Origin: Aurantiochytrium sp. KH105
Taxonomy: Eukaryota > Sar > Bigyra > Thraustochytrida > Thraustochytriidae
DNA: 64,000 nt
NCBI GenBank assembly: GCA_003116975.1
Contig: BGKB01000049.1
Coordinates: forward strand, 124,001 to 188,000
Direction of reading: 5' to 3'
The notes under the pieces were generated by a model, which saw nothing but the letters and a program-made list of their open reading frames with translations, had not been told where the DNA came from and ran no database searches. This document shows positions 12,871 through 23,348 of the stretch, in pieces (the stretch's first letter is position 1; each line of letters opens with the position of its first letter). Position numbers and translations under genes: made by a program.

Positions 12871-13066
12871 GAAGTCCTTCGGGATGCTTACTGCTGATAA
12901 AATATGAGAAATGAATTGATGATGAGCAGCGTTCGATAAGAGACCCGTCAGGCCGCCATGATAGAATCTTGCAAAGTCTTTTGGGATGCTTACTGCTGAT
13001 AAAATATGAGAAATGAACTGATGATGAGTAGCGTTCGAGGAGAGACCCGTCAGGCCGCCACGATGA
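12860..13066. repeat. 102-bp direct duplication overlapping the J-protein stop codon
   Basis: Two copies with a 102-bp period share GGGATGCTTACTGCTGATAA (12881 and 12983), ATATGAGAAATGAA and GAGACCCGTCAGGCCGCCA. The similarity starts at TCTTGAGAAGTC, which contains the TGA stop of the upstream gene; the second copy reads TCTTGCAAAGTC there. The unit therefore includes the 3' end of the gene or was inserted precisely at it. Confidence 0.85.
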
Positions 13067-13654
13067 TAAGTTACTCTCACTGTCTTTTCTCGAACGCTGG
13101 TGTTGGGGAATTTGCCATCGATGCGAGATTTAGTTGCGTGGTAAACTTTGAAAGAGGCTGCACTCGCACTTTCTACAAAATGTATGACTTTTAATCGTGC
13201 AAAAAAAGATCAACTAACCCGCGATCCAAAAGCCCCGGACCCGCAGCGTCAGTTGCTTGCGCTCGATCCGCATCCGGGAACCCTCTCAAGGTAGAAGTCC
13301 TCGTCTCAAGGAAGAGAAAAGTAGGCGTGCGCCACGCTCTTTTGGCGTGCGCCACGCTCAGGATTCAGTTTTCACGAACACCATCGCACTCTTCGCATGC
13401 ATCGATAAATGTGCAAGGATCGACTCAGTTTCCTTGGCGAATCGCTACCCAAGACCTCGCGTCCTGGGTTGCCATGGTTGCTGGCAAGAAATCAAATCAA
13501 ACGAGTGTCTCGGCCCTGCCAATGTTTTCGATGGACGTTTCCATCAATACGCCTCTGATGACGCTCGCCTGGTGTGCGCCCAGCGCAGCGCCTGCTCGGC
13601 ACCAGCGCAGACCGCAAGCCAGATTTTTGATTGCATCTGCGGTTCGCAATCCAG

Positions 13655-13690
13655 GCTCGCTCGCTCACTCGCTCGCTCGTTCGCTCGGAC
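13655..13690. repeat. (GCTC)n tetranucleotide tract
   Basis: GCTCGCTCGCTCACTCGCTC-type units occur about 1.25 kb upstream of the WW-RGS start. This is the same repeat class that precedes CDC48 and other genes here. Confidence 0.8.
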
Positions 13691-14009
13691 GAGTGCTCTA
13701 TCCAGACAAAGAACCAAAGCAAGCGCGCGCTGCGTTTCGTTTTCGTGTTGGTTCACCGTCGGGCCTCCTCCTGCCCAGGGTTTTCGTACCGCGGTTTCTC
13801 TGTGGGCGACGCTGAGGGACCCGACCCCCTTACCCCACTGTAGCCTGACCCCTCCCAGTACCACTGCCTCCGCGGTCGCCAGAGGCGCTAGCTTCTCGTT
13901 GGGCGCCGGCGCGTGAAGTATCATACCTCCTCTGGGACTCTCCCGCGACACGCGCCGCACGAGCGCGGTCCGCACGCGCCTCGCCGTCGCCCGTCCCCCT
14001 GCCCGCGGC

Positions 14010-14012
<3 letters not shown>

Positions 14013-14057
<45 letters not shown>
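14013..14057. repeat. (CAG)15 trinucleotide repeat outside a recognised gene
   Basis: Fifteen uninterrupted CAG units are followed by CAA. The run lies about 870 bp upstream of the WW-RGS ATG. It is not in a supported reading frame; a frame through it encodes polyalanine, polyserine or polyglutamine only. Confidence 0.95.
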
Positions 14058-14060
<3 letters not shown>

Positions 14061-14922
14061 GCGTCCGTCGCCGCCGCTGGCCTGCCTGTCTGCCTGCCTA
14101 AGCCTGCCTTCGCCGGCGCGCGAGGCGCTGCCGGCCGCCGTCGCTCGAGTTGCGTCGGTTCGAAGCCGTCGTGCCGCGCGCGTGTTCGGACCAGACGTGG
14201 CCGGTGCACACCTTCACACTTTCTCTTTGTTTTTTCCTGTTTTTCTGTCCTTTTGTTTCTGTTTTTCTTGCGCGCTTTCACTCCGGGTCGTTCAAGGGTC
14301 ACGCACGCACGCACGCTCGCCCACCCTCTTGCGACCGACCGTGCGTGCCGACCACCCTGGAGCACGCGGCGCTGCCGCTCGCGAGTCGCCGCCACGCCCT
14401 GCGCGCCTTCGCGCGGTCAAGGACCGACCCGCCCCGCCTGCTGCTGCTGCAGCTGCCTGCCCTCGGAGACAGGTGGTCTGGTCGGCGCGGCCGGGACCGC
14501 GCGTGCACGCGCGCACTGTCTGTCTGCATCACCCAGTCAGCCTGCCAGCTCGAATGCGTAGCTTCAACCGCGACTCGCCGCAGCAGCAAACAGCCCGCCG
14601 CTCGCTCGCCAGCCAGCTCCAGCCCGCCCGCTCGCGCGCTGCCTGCCTGCCGCCGGCCCCGGAGTCCCAGCGCGGGCCCGTCGCCTCGCCGCTCGCTCGC
14701 AGCGCAGCGCAGCGAGGTCGTGCCCGGGCGAAGCAGGGCCAAACTTGAAGAAAGGTCGAAGGAAGGCGCCCGCGGGCGGGGGTTCCGCCCCGTTCCGCGC
14801 CGCGCGCGAGCAGGGCGCGGGAAGACCCGGTGGTACTCGTAGGCTAGCAGGGAGAAGGGAGAAAGAAGGAGGAGGAGGAGGAGGGCGAGGAGGACGAGCA
14901 GGAGGACGAGCAGCAGAACGGT

Positions 14923-16164
14923 ATGCGGCGCGTGCGGGCGGCGAGGGCGCGAGCGAAGGGCGCGGGCGAGGCGGACTCGGCGGAGGGGCGGCGCGCGTCG
15001 GGGTCGGGGCCGGGGCCGGGGCCGGTGCGGAGGGCGAGCGCGTCGGTGCTGGTGGCGAGCAGGATGCCGCGGGCATCGGCCAAGTCGCGCGGGTCGAAGG
15101 CCAGCTCGACGGACGGGGACGCGGCGCCGAAGCGCATCAACGGCGTGCAGACGGGCGTGGGGTTCTGGTGGCAGGTCTGCGACGATGCCACGGGGAGGTT
15201 CTTCTTCTACCACTCCAAGACCAAGAAGGTGTCGTGGAGCCTGCCGCTGCGCGACGCCGTCCCTGAGGAGGAGGTGCACGGCCTCGGCAACAAGCTCGCC
15301 GACAGCGACTGGACCATGTCGATCGACCCGCAGACGGGCAAGAAGTTCTACGAGTCCAAGAAGATCAACCGCATCCAGTGGAAGCCGCCTCTTATGTACA
15401 GACCGCGGCTCATGAAGCTGCCGTACTTCCAGGAGAGACGCGTCTCCCTCGCCGCCGAAGAGCCCGTCCCCAAGGCCCGCGTCTCCATGCCCAAACTCAA
15501 GCGCCAGGCCTCGATCGAGACCATCATCAATAGCATCTCGATCGAGTCTGTTCTTGATGACTCCACCTCGTGCAGCGCTTTCCACCGCTACTTGGTCAGC
15601 GTCCACGCTGAGGAGAACCTCCTCTTTTGGGCGACTTGCGAAGTCTTTCGCCTTGGCAAGTGGAAGGGCATGAAGACGCTCGGTATCCGCGCGGGCGGTG
15701 TCCCTGCGCATGATTCGGACGCGGAAGTGGACGCGGAGGATGTTGATGGGGCAGAAGATGATGACGAGGAGGACGAGGGCGAGAAGCAGCTGCAAGAGCA
15801 GCTCGAACGGACCCGCGCGAGCGTCCGCATCGGTCTTCCCGTGGATGGTGCGCGTTCCCTAAACCAGGAGGCGCGCACAATTTACGATCGCTTCATTCGC
15901 CCGGGCGCGCCGCTCGAGATTTGCATCGACGCGCAGGCCGGTCAGCGTATTATTCACCGTATCAACGCTGGCGACGTCAACCGTGAGCTCTTTCTGCTCG
16001 CGCAGGAGGAGGTCTTGCGCAACATGGAGGAGGATCTCCTGCCCCGCTTCTTGCAGACTGTGTTTTCTGATGACAACGAGGTCGTCGGACAGGGCGAGTT
16101 CATCTTTTCCAGCGACGAGGTGGTGCGCCGCGCACTGACGCGCGTCTCTACGCTCGAGCTCTAG
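14923..16164 (+). CDS. WW-domain and RGS-domain signalling protein
   Basis: A 413-residue protein; a second in-frame ATG at 15064 could also start it, and only a low-complexity leader would be lost. Residues 80-115 form a WW-like domain (GFWWQV, then FFFYHSKTKKVSWSLP). Residues 128-157 form a second, more divergent WW-like segment (DWTMS, then KKFYES and IQWKPP). Residues ~207-381 match an RGS domain: SIESVLDD, FHRYLVSVHAEENLLFW, EARTIYDRFI and LLPRFLQT. An insertion of about 60 residues (253-312), very acidic and ending in a short coiled-coil-like segment, splits the RGS bundle. RGS domains accelerate GTP hydrolysis by heterotrimeric G-alpha subunits; WW domains bind proline motifs. A role in G-protein signalling is therefore likely; partners are unknown. 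Confidence 0.85.
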   Translation: MRRVRAARARAKGAGEADSAEGRRASGSGPGPGPVRRASASVLVASRMPRASAKSRGSKASSTDGDAAPKRINGVQTGVGFWWQVCDDATGRFFFYHSKTKKVSWSLPLRDAVPEEEVHGLGNKLADSDWTMSIDPQTGKKFYESKKINRIQWKPPLMYRPRLMKLPYFQERRVSLAAEEPVPKARVSMPKLKRQASIETIINSISIESVLDDSTSCSAFHRYLVSVHAEENLLFWATCEVFRLGKWKGMKTLGIRAGGVPAHDSDAEVDAEDVDGAEDDDEEDEGEKQLQEQLERTRASVRIGLPVDGARSLNQEARTIYDRFIRPGAPLEICIDAQAGQRIIHRINAGDVNRELFLLAQEEVLRNMEEDLLPRFLQTVFSDDNEVVGQGEFIFSSDEVVRRALTRVSTLEL

Positions 16165-19100
16165 ATATTGCGCGCGATCAAGTTTCTCCCTGCTGAAATG
16201 AGATCAATGTTTTGCGCGCGTGAGCAAGTGAGCAAGCAAGCAAGCGAGCGAGCCAGCTCGTCCTCATTTCTCTTTTCTTTTCTCTTTTCTTTGTATTGCG
16301 CGCGAAGTTCTCCTGTTTCTGGGGTCATCATTCCTTCTTCTTCGCGGCCCTTATTCATTCCCATTGAGTTGTCCTTTGCATGGGCTCTGTCACATATTCG
16401 AGTCTGCGCTCGGCGGAAGCAGACGAAGTGTTGTCCCGTTGGTGCGGACGAGGCACCCTCCTATCCGGCCTAGATATAGCTTTTTTCTTAAAGATGCAAG
16501 ACTCGTTCATCATCCGTCTCGAAAATCTATCCTATCTACTTTTTCCCGCAAAAAAAATGTTAAAGGGGAAAAGGTCAGGCTAGCATGAAGCAGCGGTCTG
16601 TGATTTCTTTGTGTCGTCCATCGCAGGCCCAGGGTGCACTCGCACGGGCCAATAGATTGGCTTGTATGTACGCTTGATCTTGCAAAATTCATCTATCGAT
16701 CATGTCTGTTCTCAGTCTGACAAATCACAGGAAGCACTTTTGATCTGTTGAGCGGCCATGAGACTTTCATCAAGACGATCATGCGATTGGCTTCGTCCGC
16801 ACGACGGGCGAACCTTGCAAGAGCAAGCGCCGGGAAGCTTTCCAATTCGAGAAAGATCTGACCTTGTTTCTGCTCTAGTCCCGTCTCACGCGTGTCCGTT
16901 CCCGCTCTTTTTCATTCTATCAGAGCAGCCTCGCGGTGGGTCAAGTTCTTGCGACGCTCTTTTCCATGAATCGGCCCGTTTCGCCCTTTACTTGTTCACT
17001 TGTGTGGGGTTTGAGTCAAACAATGCGACAGGCCCTATCTACGCGCCTCTTCACCATTCGTCTCGTCCCGTCTCGTCTCGTCTCGTCTTATCCCGTCCCA
17101 TGCGCGCTGGGCACTGCTCGGAGCTTCTCTATAAAGCTGCATCTGTGCCAGCACAGCCGGGAGCCAAACTTGCGCCGCCTCTAAAAAAAAAGAGAACAGC
17201 TTGACGATTTTGGCGCTCACAGTCAGGTAGTTTTAACCACCTCAATTTCGATCGGCAGCGACGGCTGCAGCCAGCGTCGAGTGCTCCCTGGCGGCTGTGC
17301 GCCACGACTCTTCGCGCTCTCGACGCAGGAGCAAAGAGACGCCGACCGAGATCGCCATCGCCCACTTGTCGCTGCATTCTCGATGAGCTTGCAATGCCGA
17401 CTTCGGCGTCGTGGTGCGGTGTCTTGGTAGTGGTAGTACTATACTACGCGGTCAGGTAGTAAAAATAAAGAAAAGTAAGGTGTGTCTCCGTGCGAAGGCG
17501 GGTCTGTTCGCCGCCCTAAACTAAGTGTGGGGCTTGAGGCGTTCAATTCGGCAGGTCCCCACTCGATCCCTCCTCATGCGCCACTGCGATGTATCCGAGC
17601 GGACGTAGGACCGATGTCCAGTCTGTACTTCTTCATATAATCCCACATGCTCCGCACGCTGCACGCGCTGCGGCCGCCTTCGCTGGCCCACATCTGTCCC
17701 CACACCCGTGTCCGTCTGCGCGGCCGGTCCGCGCTTACTAGTACTACTACAGGGCCTGCTACGGACACCCCGCAGGGCGGCCGGCATGGCTTGGCTGGCT
17801 CGCTCGCTCGCTCGCGCGGCCACTTTTCCGCGGCGCGCGCAAGCGCAGTATCCTCCGCGCGGCAGTCGGCCATCGCCGCACGCAAGTCGACCAAAGCTGG
17901 CGGCACGGCCAGCCCCCGGGCTCGGCCCAGCGCGAGCAGGGGAGGCGGCCCCGCACCTTCCCAAGTGTCCCCTGGCGACTCGCAAGTGGCCCTTGGCGCC
18001 TCGCAAGTGGGCCTCCCCGGCCGCCCCATAGTACGGCCCCGCCCGCCGCCGCCCCCGCTGCGGGACCCTCTGTGGGTCCGATGCGGGCCGCGGCCGCTCT
18101 TTCCCCGCCAGCTTCGACCCCTGCATCCCCCGCAGCCCGTCGCTGGCCTCGCCTTCCCCTACCTCCGCGCTACCCCCCCCCCCTCCCCCTTCCGGCCCCG
18201 CAGCCGCCTCCGGCTCCGTCTCCCCTCTGGCGCCTCTGCCTGTTTGTCCCTGTGTCTCCGGCTGTTTGTGTCAGTGTCTCCGCCGTTTGTCCCTGTTGCG
18301 CCGAGCGTCTGTCCCTGTTGCCCGGTCGCCGCTGTCTGTCTGCGCCCTCTCCCTCTGTCTGCCTCCGTCTGTCTGTCTGTCTTGAAATCCCTCCCTCCTC
18401 CCTCCCTCCCTCGCGGCGGCAGACCCGCGGCCCGACGCAGCTGGCCGGACGCCGCGAGCAGCAGAGCAGAGCCGCAGCAGCGCGAGCGCGGGCGGGCGAG
18501 CGGGCGCGGGCGCGGGCAGGGCCTCGTGCCGTGAAGTGAGCGCGCGGGCGCGTGCGGAGGCGGCGCCGAGCAGGCGGCGTGCAGACCCTGGATTTCAAAC
18601 ATCCATCGATCCGTCGATCCCATCCATCCATCCATCTTTCCGTCGAGCGCTGCCGCCGTCTCCGCGCGCGGGAGAGAACTCCGCGCGAGCCGGCAGGCGT
18701 AGCCCGGCGGCGCGGCGGCGCGGCCAGCGGGGCGCGCGAAGGCGAGGCGAGGCGAGGGCGGAGCGCGAGGCGGGGAGCGAGCAGCAGGCGCCGCGAGCGA
18801 GCAGCCCGGCGAAGATTGGATCGCGGGCGCGCGTCGCACGCTGCGCACGCCGCCCTCCCGCGCTGCGCTCGCTGCCCGCGCTTGCCGTGCCTGCGCAGCC
18901 TGCGCGGCGTCGAGCCTGCGCTGTCTGCGCGGCCTCGGGCGAGGCGAGGCGCGGCGAAGCGAGGCGACGGACCGAGCGAGCGAGGACCTGGGATTTGAAA
19001 ATCGCAGGCCGGGTTTGAAAATCGGGGTGGCCATCGCGCCGGTGCATCTCGTCTTATCTGCTCAGCTCAGCTCAGCTCCTCGTGCTCATTTGGATAAGCA

Positions 19101-19603
19101 CAACCACGACTCCGTCGCGGGCGGCGGCGGCGGCGGCGAGGGAGAGGAGAGGATAGGAAGAGCTCGAGGAGGAGGAGGAGGAGCTGCGCGTAGAGTAGCT
19201 TTGCACGCGTAGAGCGCGCAAAGGGACGCGAAGGGAAGAAAAAAAGGGAAGGAAGAAGGCGTGCTCGTATACAGAAGGTCAGGCAGTCAGCCAGACAGAC
19301 AGACAGACAGACACGCTTACAGGAAAAGCGCGGCACTTGCTGCTCAGCAGCTGCTGCTGCTCGCACGGAGCGAAGGCACGCAGCGGAACGGCGAGGTCCG
19401 GAGATCCTGTGCGATCGGCCAAGCAAGCAAGCAACGAAGCAACAAAGCACAGAGCAACCACTCGGACAGTCAGTCAGTCGGGCAGGCGGGTAGGCCGGCG
19501 GCAAGGAGCAATAGCGCAAGCGGGGACGCAACGCCTCGCGAGGGAAAAGGAGAGAGAAAGAAGGAGCCTCGGCCAGAATTATCGGCATCGCGCGCGAGCA
19601 ATC
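16165..19603. other. Long intergenic region upstream of the MYB gene
   Basis: About 3.4 kb with no supported gene. Features are simple sequence: GCAAGCGAGC units near 16235, (CGTCT)n at about 17057-17098, GCTC units near 17795-17820, a CT-rich and C-rich stretch at about 18150-18420 with (CTGT)n and (CCCT)n, CATC units at 18600-18640, and (CAGA)n at 19297-19315. From about 17.6 to 19.0 kb every frame is open over long distances because of GC content; translations are Arg/Ala/Pro-rich and featureless. Confidence 0.5.
19297..19315. repeat. (CAGA)n microsatellite in the MYB leader
   Basis: Five CAGA units lie about 290 bp upstream of the MYB start. Similar CAGA units sit directly before the RING-CH ligase ATG (41988-42009) and near the CDC48 ATG (about 5500). 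Confidence 0.85.
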
Positions 19604-21412
19604 ATGATGGACTGGCTAGACCCCTCGGAAAATGAACACGTCCAGCAAGATGTGCAGCAGAACGCCCAACCGCATACGCACGTGCCGCAGTTGCACACGC
19701 AGCACGCGTATGCGCAACCGCATCACATGGAGCAGCCGCAGGACGATCACGTCCTCGATTGGGACTTTTTGGGGCCCTCCTCAAAACCGGCACACGCCAA
19801 CGTCCCGTCTTCCGCGCCCGCTGCATACAGCAGCATGGGCGGCAACTATCACAACGGCGCTCCGACGCCGCGAATGGTTGGGGACCGAGAGGTGCCCAAC
19901 CAGCCTAGTCTTTCGCTGACGCTCGATGCTCGCACAGACCATGCAGGCTATTGTAATGCCGGTGCAGGCAGCGAGTCGGAGGACGAGCCCTGGTGGACAT
20001 CGTCCTCTGTCGGCACGGCTACCACACCGAGCCCACAAACGAACTACGAGCCCAATATGCGCGTCCCACATGCCCTACACGGACGGGCTACCAGCATTCC
20101 CGATATTGCCGACATGAATACCTCGTCCAGCTTTTCTGGCCCGCGAAACCACTCTGTGCCGCCAACCGGCACAGACTCGAAGCGTCGCAAGCTGTCGCTC
20201 GAGGTACCACCTACAGGCCTTTCCCAATTGTCTGCGCCGGGCCATAAACCTGTAGCCGTGACAACATCAACAACCATGACGACAACCCCACGAAGCACTA
20301 CAAGCGCTCCTGCGAGTGCCGCCACCTCTCTCAAACAACCCCCTCCCGTGGTAACTCCGTCGGCTTCGTCCGAGCCACCCCGCAACCGCGGCCGCTGGAC
20401 CGACGAAGAGCATCGACTCTTTCTGCGAGGACTCAACGTCCACGGCCGCGATTGGAAGGCCATCGCTAACTGTGTCAAGTCTCGCTCCCACGTGCAAATC
20501 CGCACACACGCACAAAAGTATTTTATCAAGGAGCAAAAGAGCGGTGCCACCAACATTAACTCCTCGGACCAGGCCGATACCACGAGCCTCTTGAAGCGTA
20601 ATCCCATGCTTGCAGGCGCTGCCAAGTCAGCGGCCCCCGCCTCTGTCAAGCAAGAGAAAAAGCAGCAGCCCAAGGCTCCCGTCACCAAGCAAGATCCGCA
20701 GCCCAAAAAGCAAGTCGTCGCCGCCCCGCGCGTCCAAAAGAACGTGCAGCGTCCTGCGTCAAAGCCCTCCACCAAGCAGCTGGGCCACGAGGGAGGAAAT
20801 ATGCCCCGCCACCTTGAGCTCCCCAAAGTGCCTCGGCCCGCTTCCGCCCTTGTGGAATCCGAGGACCTTCACAACGGCCATCACAAGGGCGGCGGTCGTC
20901 TTGTTGCCCTCATGCGCGCTCATGATGACCAGCGCGCCGGCCGAGGCCCACCTGGCGGAAACCTCGTCCAAGATGTGGCCCGCAGCTTGCGCCCAGCCTC
21001 CATGATTGGTACCGTGCACGTTTCATCGTCCCAAGACCCTGCGGGTCCCGAGATTTCCTTTGACGATGAGCGCGATCATGCCATGCTCGACAACAGCATA
21101 TTCCTGGATGATCCCATGGAAGGCTCCTTCGAGGTTGACGATCTCTCGAATCTTGCCTCGAGTGGCGCCAACCTTGTGTCTTATGCGGCAGAGGCGGACC
21201 CAGCCGATCTTGGCGAAGACTTATTTCTGGCCGATACCACATCCGGCGGCGCGGTCCACATCTCGAACAATTCACGCAACAACTGCAACACCAATATCAA
21301 TAATAGCGCGGGACCCCTCTCTTCTTCACATGGTCATTATGTTTCCGTATCACATCCCTCGAGCCACGCTCATCAAGGCTCGCATTCTGTGGATGACTCC
21401 TTGCTCCTGTAA
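19604..21412 (+). CDS. SHAQKYF-class single-repeat MYB transcription factor
   Basis: A 602-residue protein starting [10 protein letters not shown]; the frame remains open upstream, but that part is a low-complexity leader. Residues ~263-309 form one MYB/SANT repeat, [15 protein letters not shown] to [21 protein letters not shown] is a conservative version of the SHAQKYF signature of plant and protist single-MYB regulators (CCA1/LHY- and DIV-like). The N-terminal 260 residues are rich in Gln, His, Pro and Ser. The region after the MYB repeat is Lys/Gln/Pro-rich, and the C terminus has acidic segments ([24 protein letters not shown]) that look like activation domains. A basic KRRK at about residue 200 could serve nuclear import. 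It probably acts as a DNA-binding regulator; target genes are unknown. Confidence 0.92.
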   Translation: MMDWLDPSENEHVQQDVQQNAQPHTHVPQLHTQHAYAQPHHMEQPQDDHVLDWDFLGPSSKPAHANVPSSAPAAYSSMGGNYHNGAPTPRMVGDREVPNQPSLSLTLDARTDHAGYCNAGAGSESEDEPWWTSSSVGTATTPSPQTNYEPNMRVPHALHGRATSIPDIADMNTSSSFSGPRNHSVPPTGTDSKRRKLSLEVPPTGLSQLSAPGHKPVAVTTSTTMTTTPRSTTSAPASAATSLKQPPPVVTPSASSEPPRNRGRWTDEEHRLFLRGLNVHGRDWKAIANCVKSRSHVQIRTHAQKYFIKEQKSGATNINSSDQADTTSLLKRNPMLAGAAKSAAPASVKQEKKQQPKAPVTKQDPQPKKQVVAAPRVQKNVQRPASKPSTKQLGHEGGNMPRHLELPKVPRPASALVESEDLHNGHHKGGGRLVALMRAHDDQRAGRGPPGGNLVQDVARSLRPASMIGTVHVSSSQDPAGPEISFDDERDHAMLDNSIFLDDPMEGSFEVDDLSNLASSGANLVSYAAEADPADLGEDLFLADTTSGGAVHISNNSRNNCNTNINNSAGPLSSSHGHYVSVSHPSSHAHQGSHSVDDSLLL

Positions 21413-22439
21413 TTTTTTGACAGACTTTTATGATTTTGATGGAATATTTTCCTCACAGGAAAGGAATGGCTGCTTGCGTGTTCGATAAAAGAAGTCATTG
21501 GTTGCTGTGTAGTGGCCATTGTTTCCATTCTCATCTTGGCGTGACCCACGCACATTTTGTCCTGGGGAAAATTGCTTTTCGGTGCACAATGAATGTATGG
21601 CGCGAGTTCTTCACCGTAAAGTTCGAAAGAACGGTGGCCTGCTACCCCAGCTCGCGTGCCTTTGGACCAAAGAGAAAGAACGTAATATGCGGACAATAAA
21701 ATGTTTGCAAAGCAAAGACTACTTTACCGCGCATATATGACGTGCTTGGGCCCCGCCCAACACCCTGTTATGCCAAGAGCAGCCGTGCAAAGAGACTCCA
21801 GTGGAGCAAGGGGTCTCTAAAGCCCATTGGAAAAATAAAATGCGGTAGGCTACTACGTTTTGGATCAGATGCTACAAGCGCCGTAAGTGCTTCAGAGATC
21901 GCATCTTTCCCGAATCAAGTTTCAAGCGGCGGTCCAAGGGATCCGGCAAAGATAGGCCCTTCACTCTTTTTCGCGCAGCCTGTTTTCATGATGACTGCCA
22001 GGAGAGAAACTTCGAAAAAACAAAAAAAACGAAAGAAAACGGGACCAGCGCGTGCCGGCCGCACACCATCCTGACATCAGTCAACAGACTTGCAATTATT
22101 CCGCCTGGACGGCCGACGGTGGGACAACGAAGCGACGGCGCGATCACGCCAGCATCGCCTCCCTCTCGCCGGGCACGCAACTCACGCACCTACGCATCGA
22201 GTGCTGCGTCCCGGTTCTGCACCTTGGCACTTTCCAGCGCGCACACGCTCTCTTCAAATTCTCGCGAGCTCTCGTTACCTGCTATCCGAGGCAGACCAGC
22301 AAACCTGCAAGATACGAACATGAGCTCCCGCGACGCCAGTTGCACGCACCGCCTAAGCAGCGCTGGAGCCAGCGCCGGAGGCCAGCGCCGGAGGCCAGCG
22401 CCCGAGCCAGCGGCAGCTCGAGGCGGTTCGTTGTGACGA
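21413..22439. other. Intergenic region
   Basis: No gene is supported. The first 300 bp are AT-richer than the surroundings, as expected for a 3' untranslated region. Small open frames between 22052 and 22519 have no recognisable domain. Confidence 0.5.
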
Positions 22440-22960
22440 TAGCGACCCTCGCAGACAATCCCTTCGTCTTACGCCGAGCCCTGAAGTCGTCCAAGAGGCC
22501 GAGCTCAAGCTCGTCGTGAGCAATCAGAGCAGCCTGGAGGACGAAGTGTTCTCACCCTAGGCCCGCGCCATCATCGATCCTCGTAGCATCTCCTTTCGCG
22601 CCGTCAAAGCCATCTACGAAGACGTGCTAAGTGGCGACCTCGTCCCGGACGTCGAGCTCTTTGAAGCTATGCGAGACCTCTCCGAAAAAGCTCACCGTAG
22701 AAACAACCATCAAGGCCTTTGAGGAAGATTATGGTGGCTCTTACGAAGGCCGCGTTCACTACGCCGATGAGCAAGTCACGTTCATGCTCGGCAAAGACGC
22801 CAAAGTGAAAGAACGCTGTGTGTGACTGGGCCACCGAGGATATTGCGAAGTACGTAACTCCTAGACTGATCACGAACGACAAGCAAATCTACCTCCGCCA
22901 TCTGCAACTCACGAAGCTGCGCAGGTCGTACGCGCCGTCGCCGCTGACGGTGGCGGTCCT
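22440..22960 (+). pseudogene. Decayed coding-like stretch, family not recognised
   Basis: Several short open segments in different frames have a protein-like composition quite unlike the Arg/Ala/Ser strings of nearby intergenic DNA: acidic, with hydrophobic periodicity and few low-complexity runs. Examples are SFRAVKAIYEDVLSGD at about 22595-22645 and FEEDYGGSYEGRVHYADE at about 22718-22772. Stops and changes of frame interrupt them, so it is not an intact gene as it stands. It may be a broken gene or a gene with introns. I cannot name a family. Confidence 0.35.
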
Positions 22961-23348
22961 GCTGCTAGTACTGCAAGGCACACGAGACATAGGCGCCAAA
23001 TAATCCCCCCCCCCCCCTCCCACGCACATCGAAGAAACGCTCTGCTCTTCAAGGTTGCACCCAAGGCAAGCTGTATCTCCAAGACATGTCAGCCTGAGTG
23101 AATGCGGAGATCCCAACTTCATTTCACAACGGCCCATTCTCATTCTCCACGAGTCTATCCATTGCGGCGCTCAAGAGCGAATGGAGGTTTCGAGGCGACA
23201 TTTATCTTTCCATCACCTTTGTGTGGTGGGTGATCATCCTACGACCTGTAACTTGTAGTAAAAAGGTATCAACTCATCACAAACCAACAAAGTTGATCAA
23301 GCATTATATAAAGTGAATCCGCGCCGCCGAGCAAATACTGGTCAACAC
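22961..23348. other. Intergenic region with a poly-C tract
   Basis: It lies between the decayed stretch and the 3' end of the minus-strand TOG gene. A run of about 12 C residues is near 23003-23016. I see nothing else. Confidence 0.5.

Larger units (their letters stand above)
13067..14922. other. Intergenic region upstream of the WW-RGS gene, GC-rich and low complexity
   Basis: No gene is supported; open frames here translate to Arg/Ala/Pro/Ser-rich strings without domains. It holds a short tandem pair GGCGTGCGCCACGCTC (about 13323-13360), a GCTC tract near 13655-13690, a (CAG)15 run, GCAC units near 14300 and a purine (GAG)n stretch just before the RGS start. It is likely promoter and leader sequence. 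Confidence 0.55.

Noticed and set aside
14299-15795. A 498-codon minus-strand frame across the RGS gene and its leader
   Set aside because: Antisense to a well-supported WW-RGS protein and composed of Arg/Ala/Pro strings.
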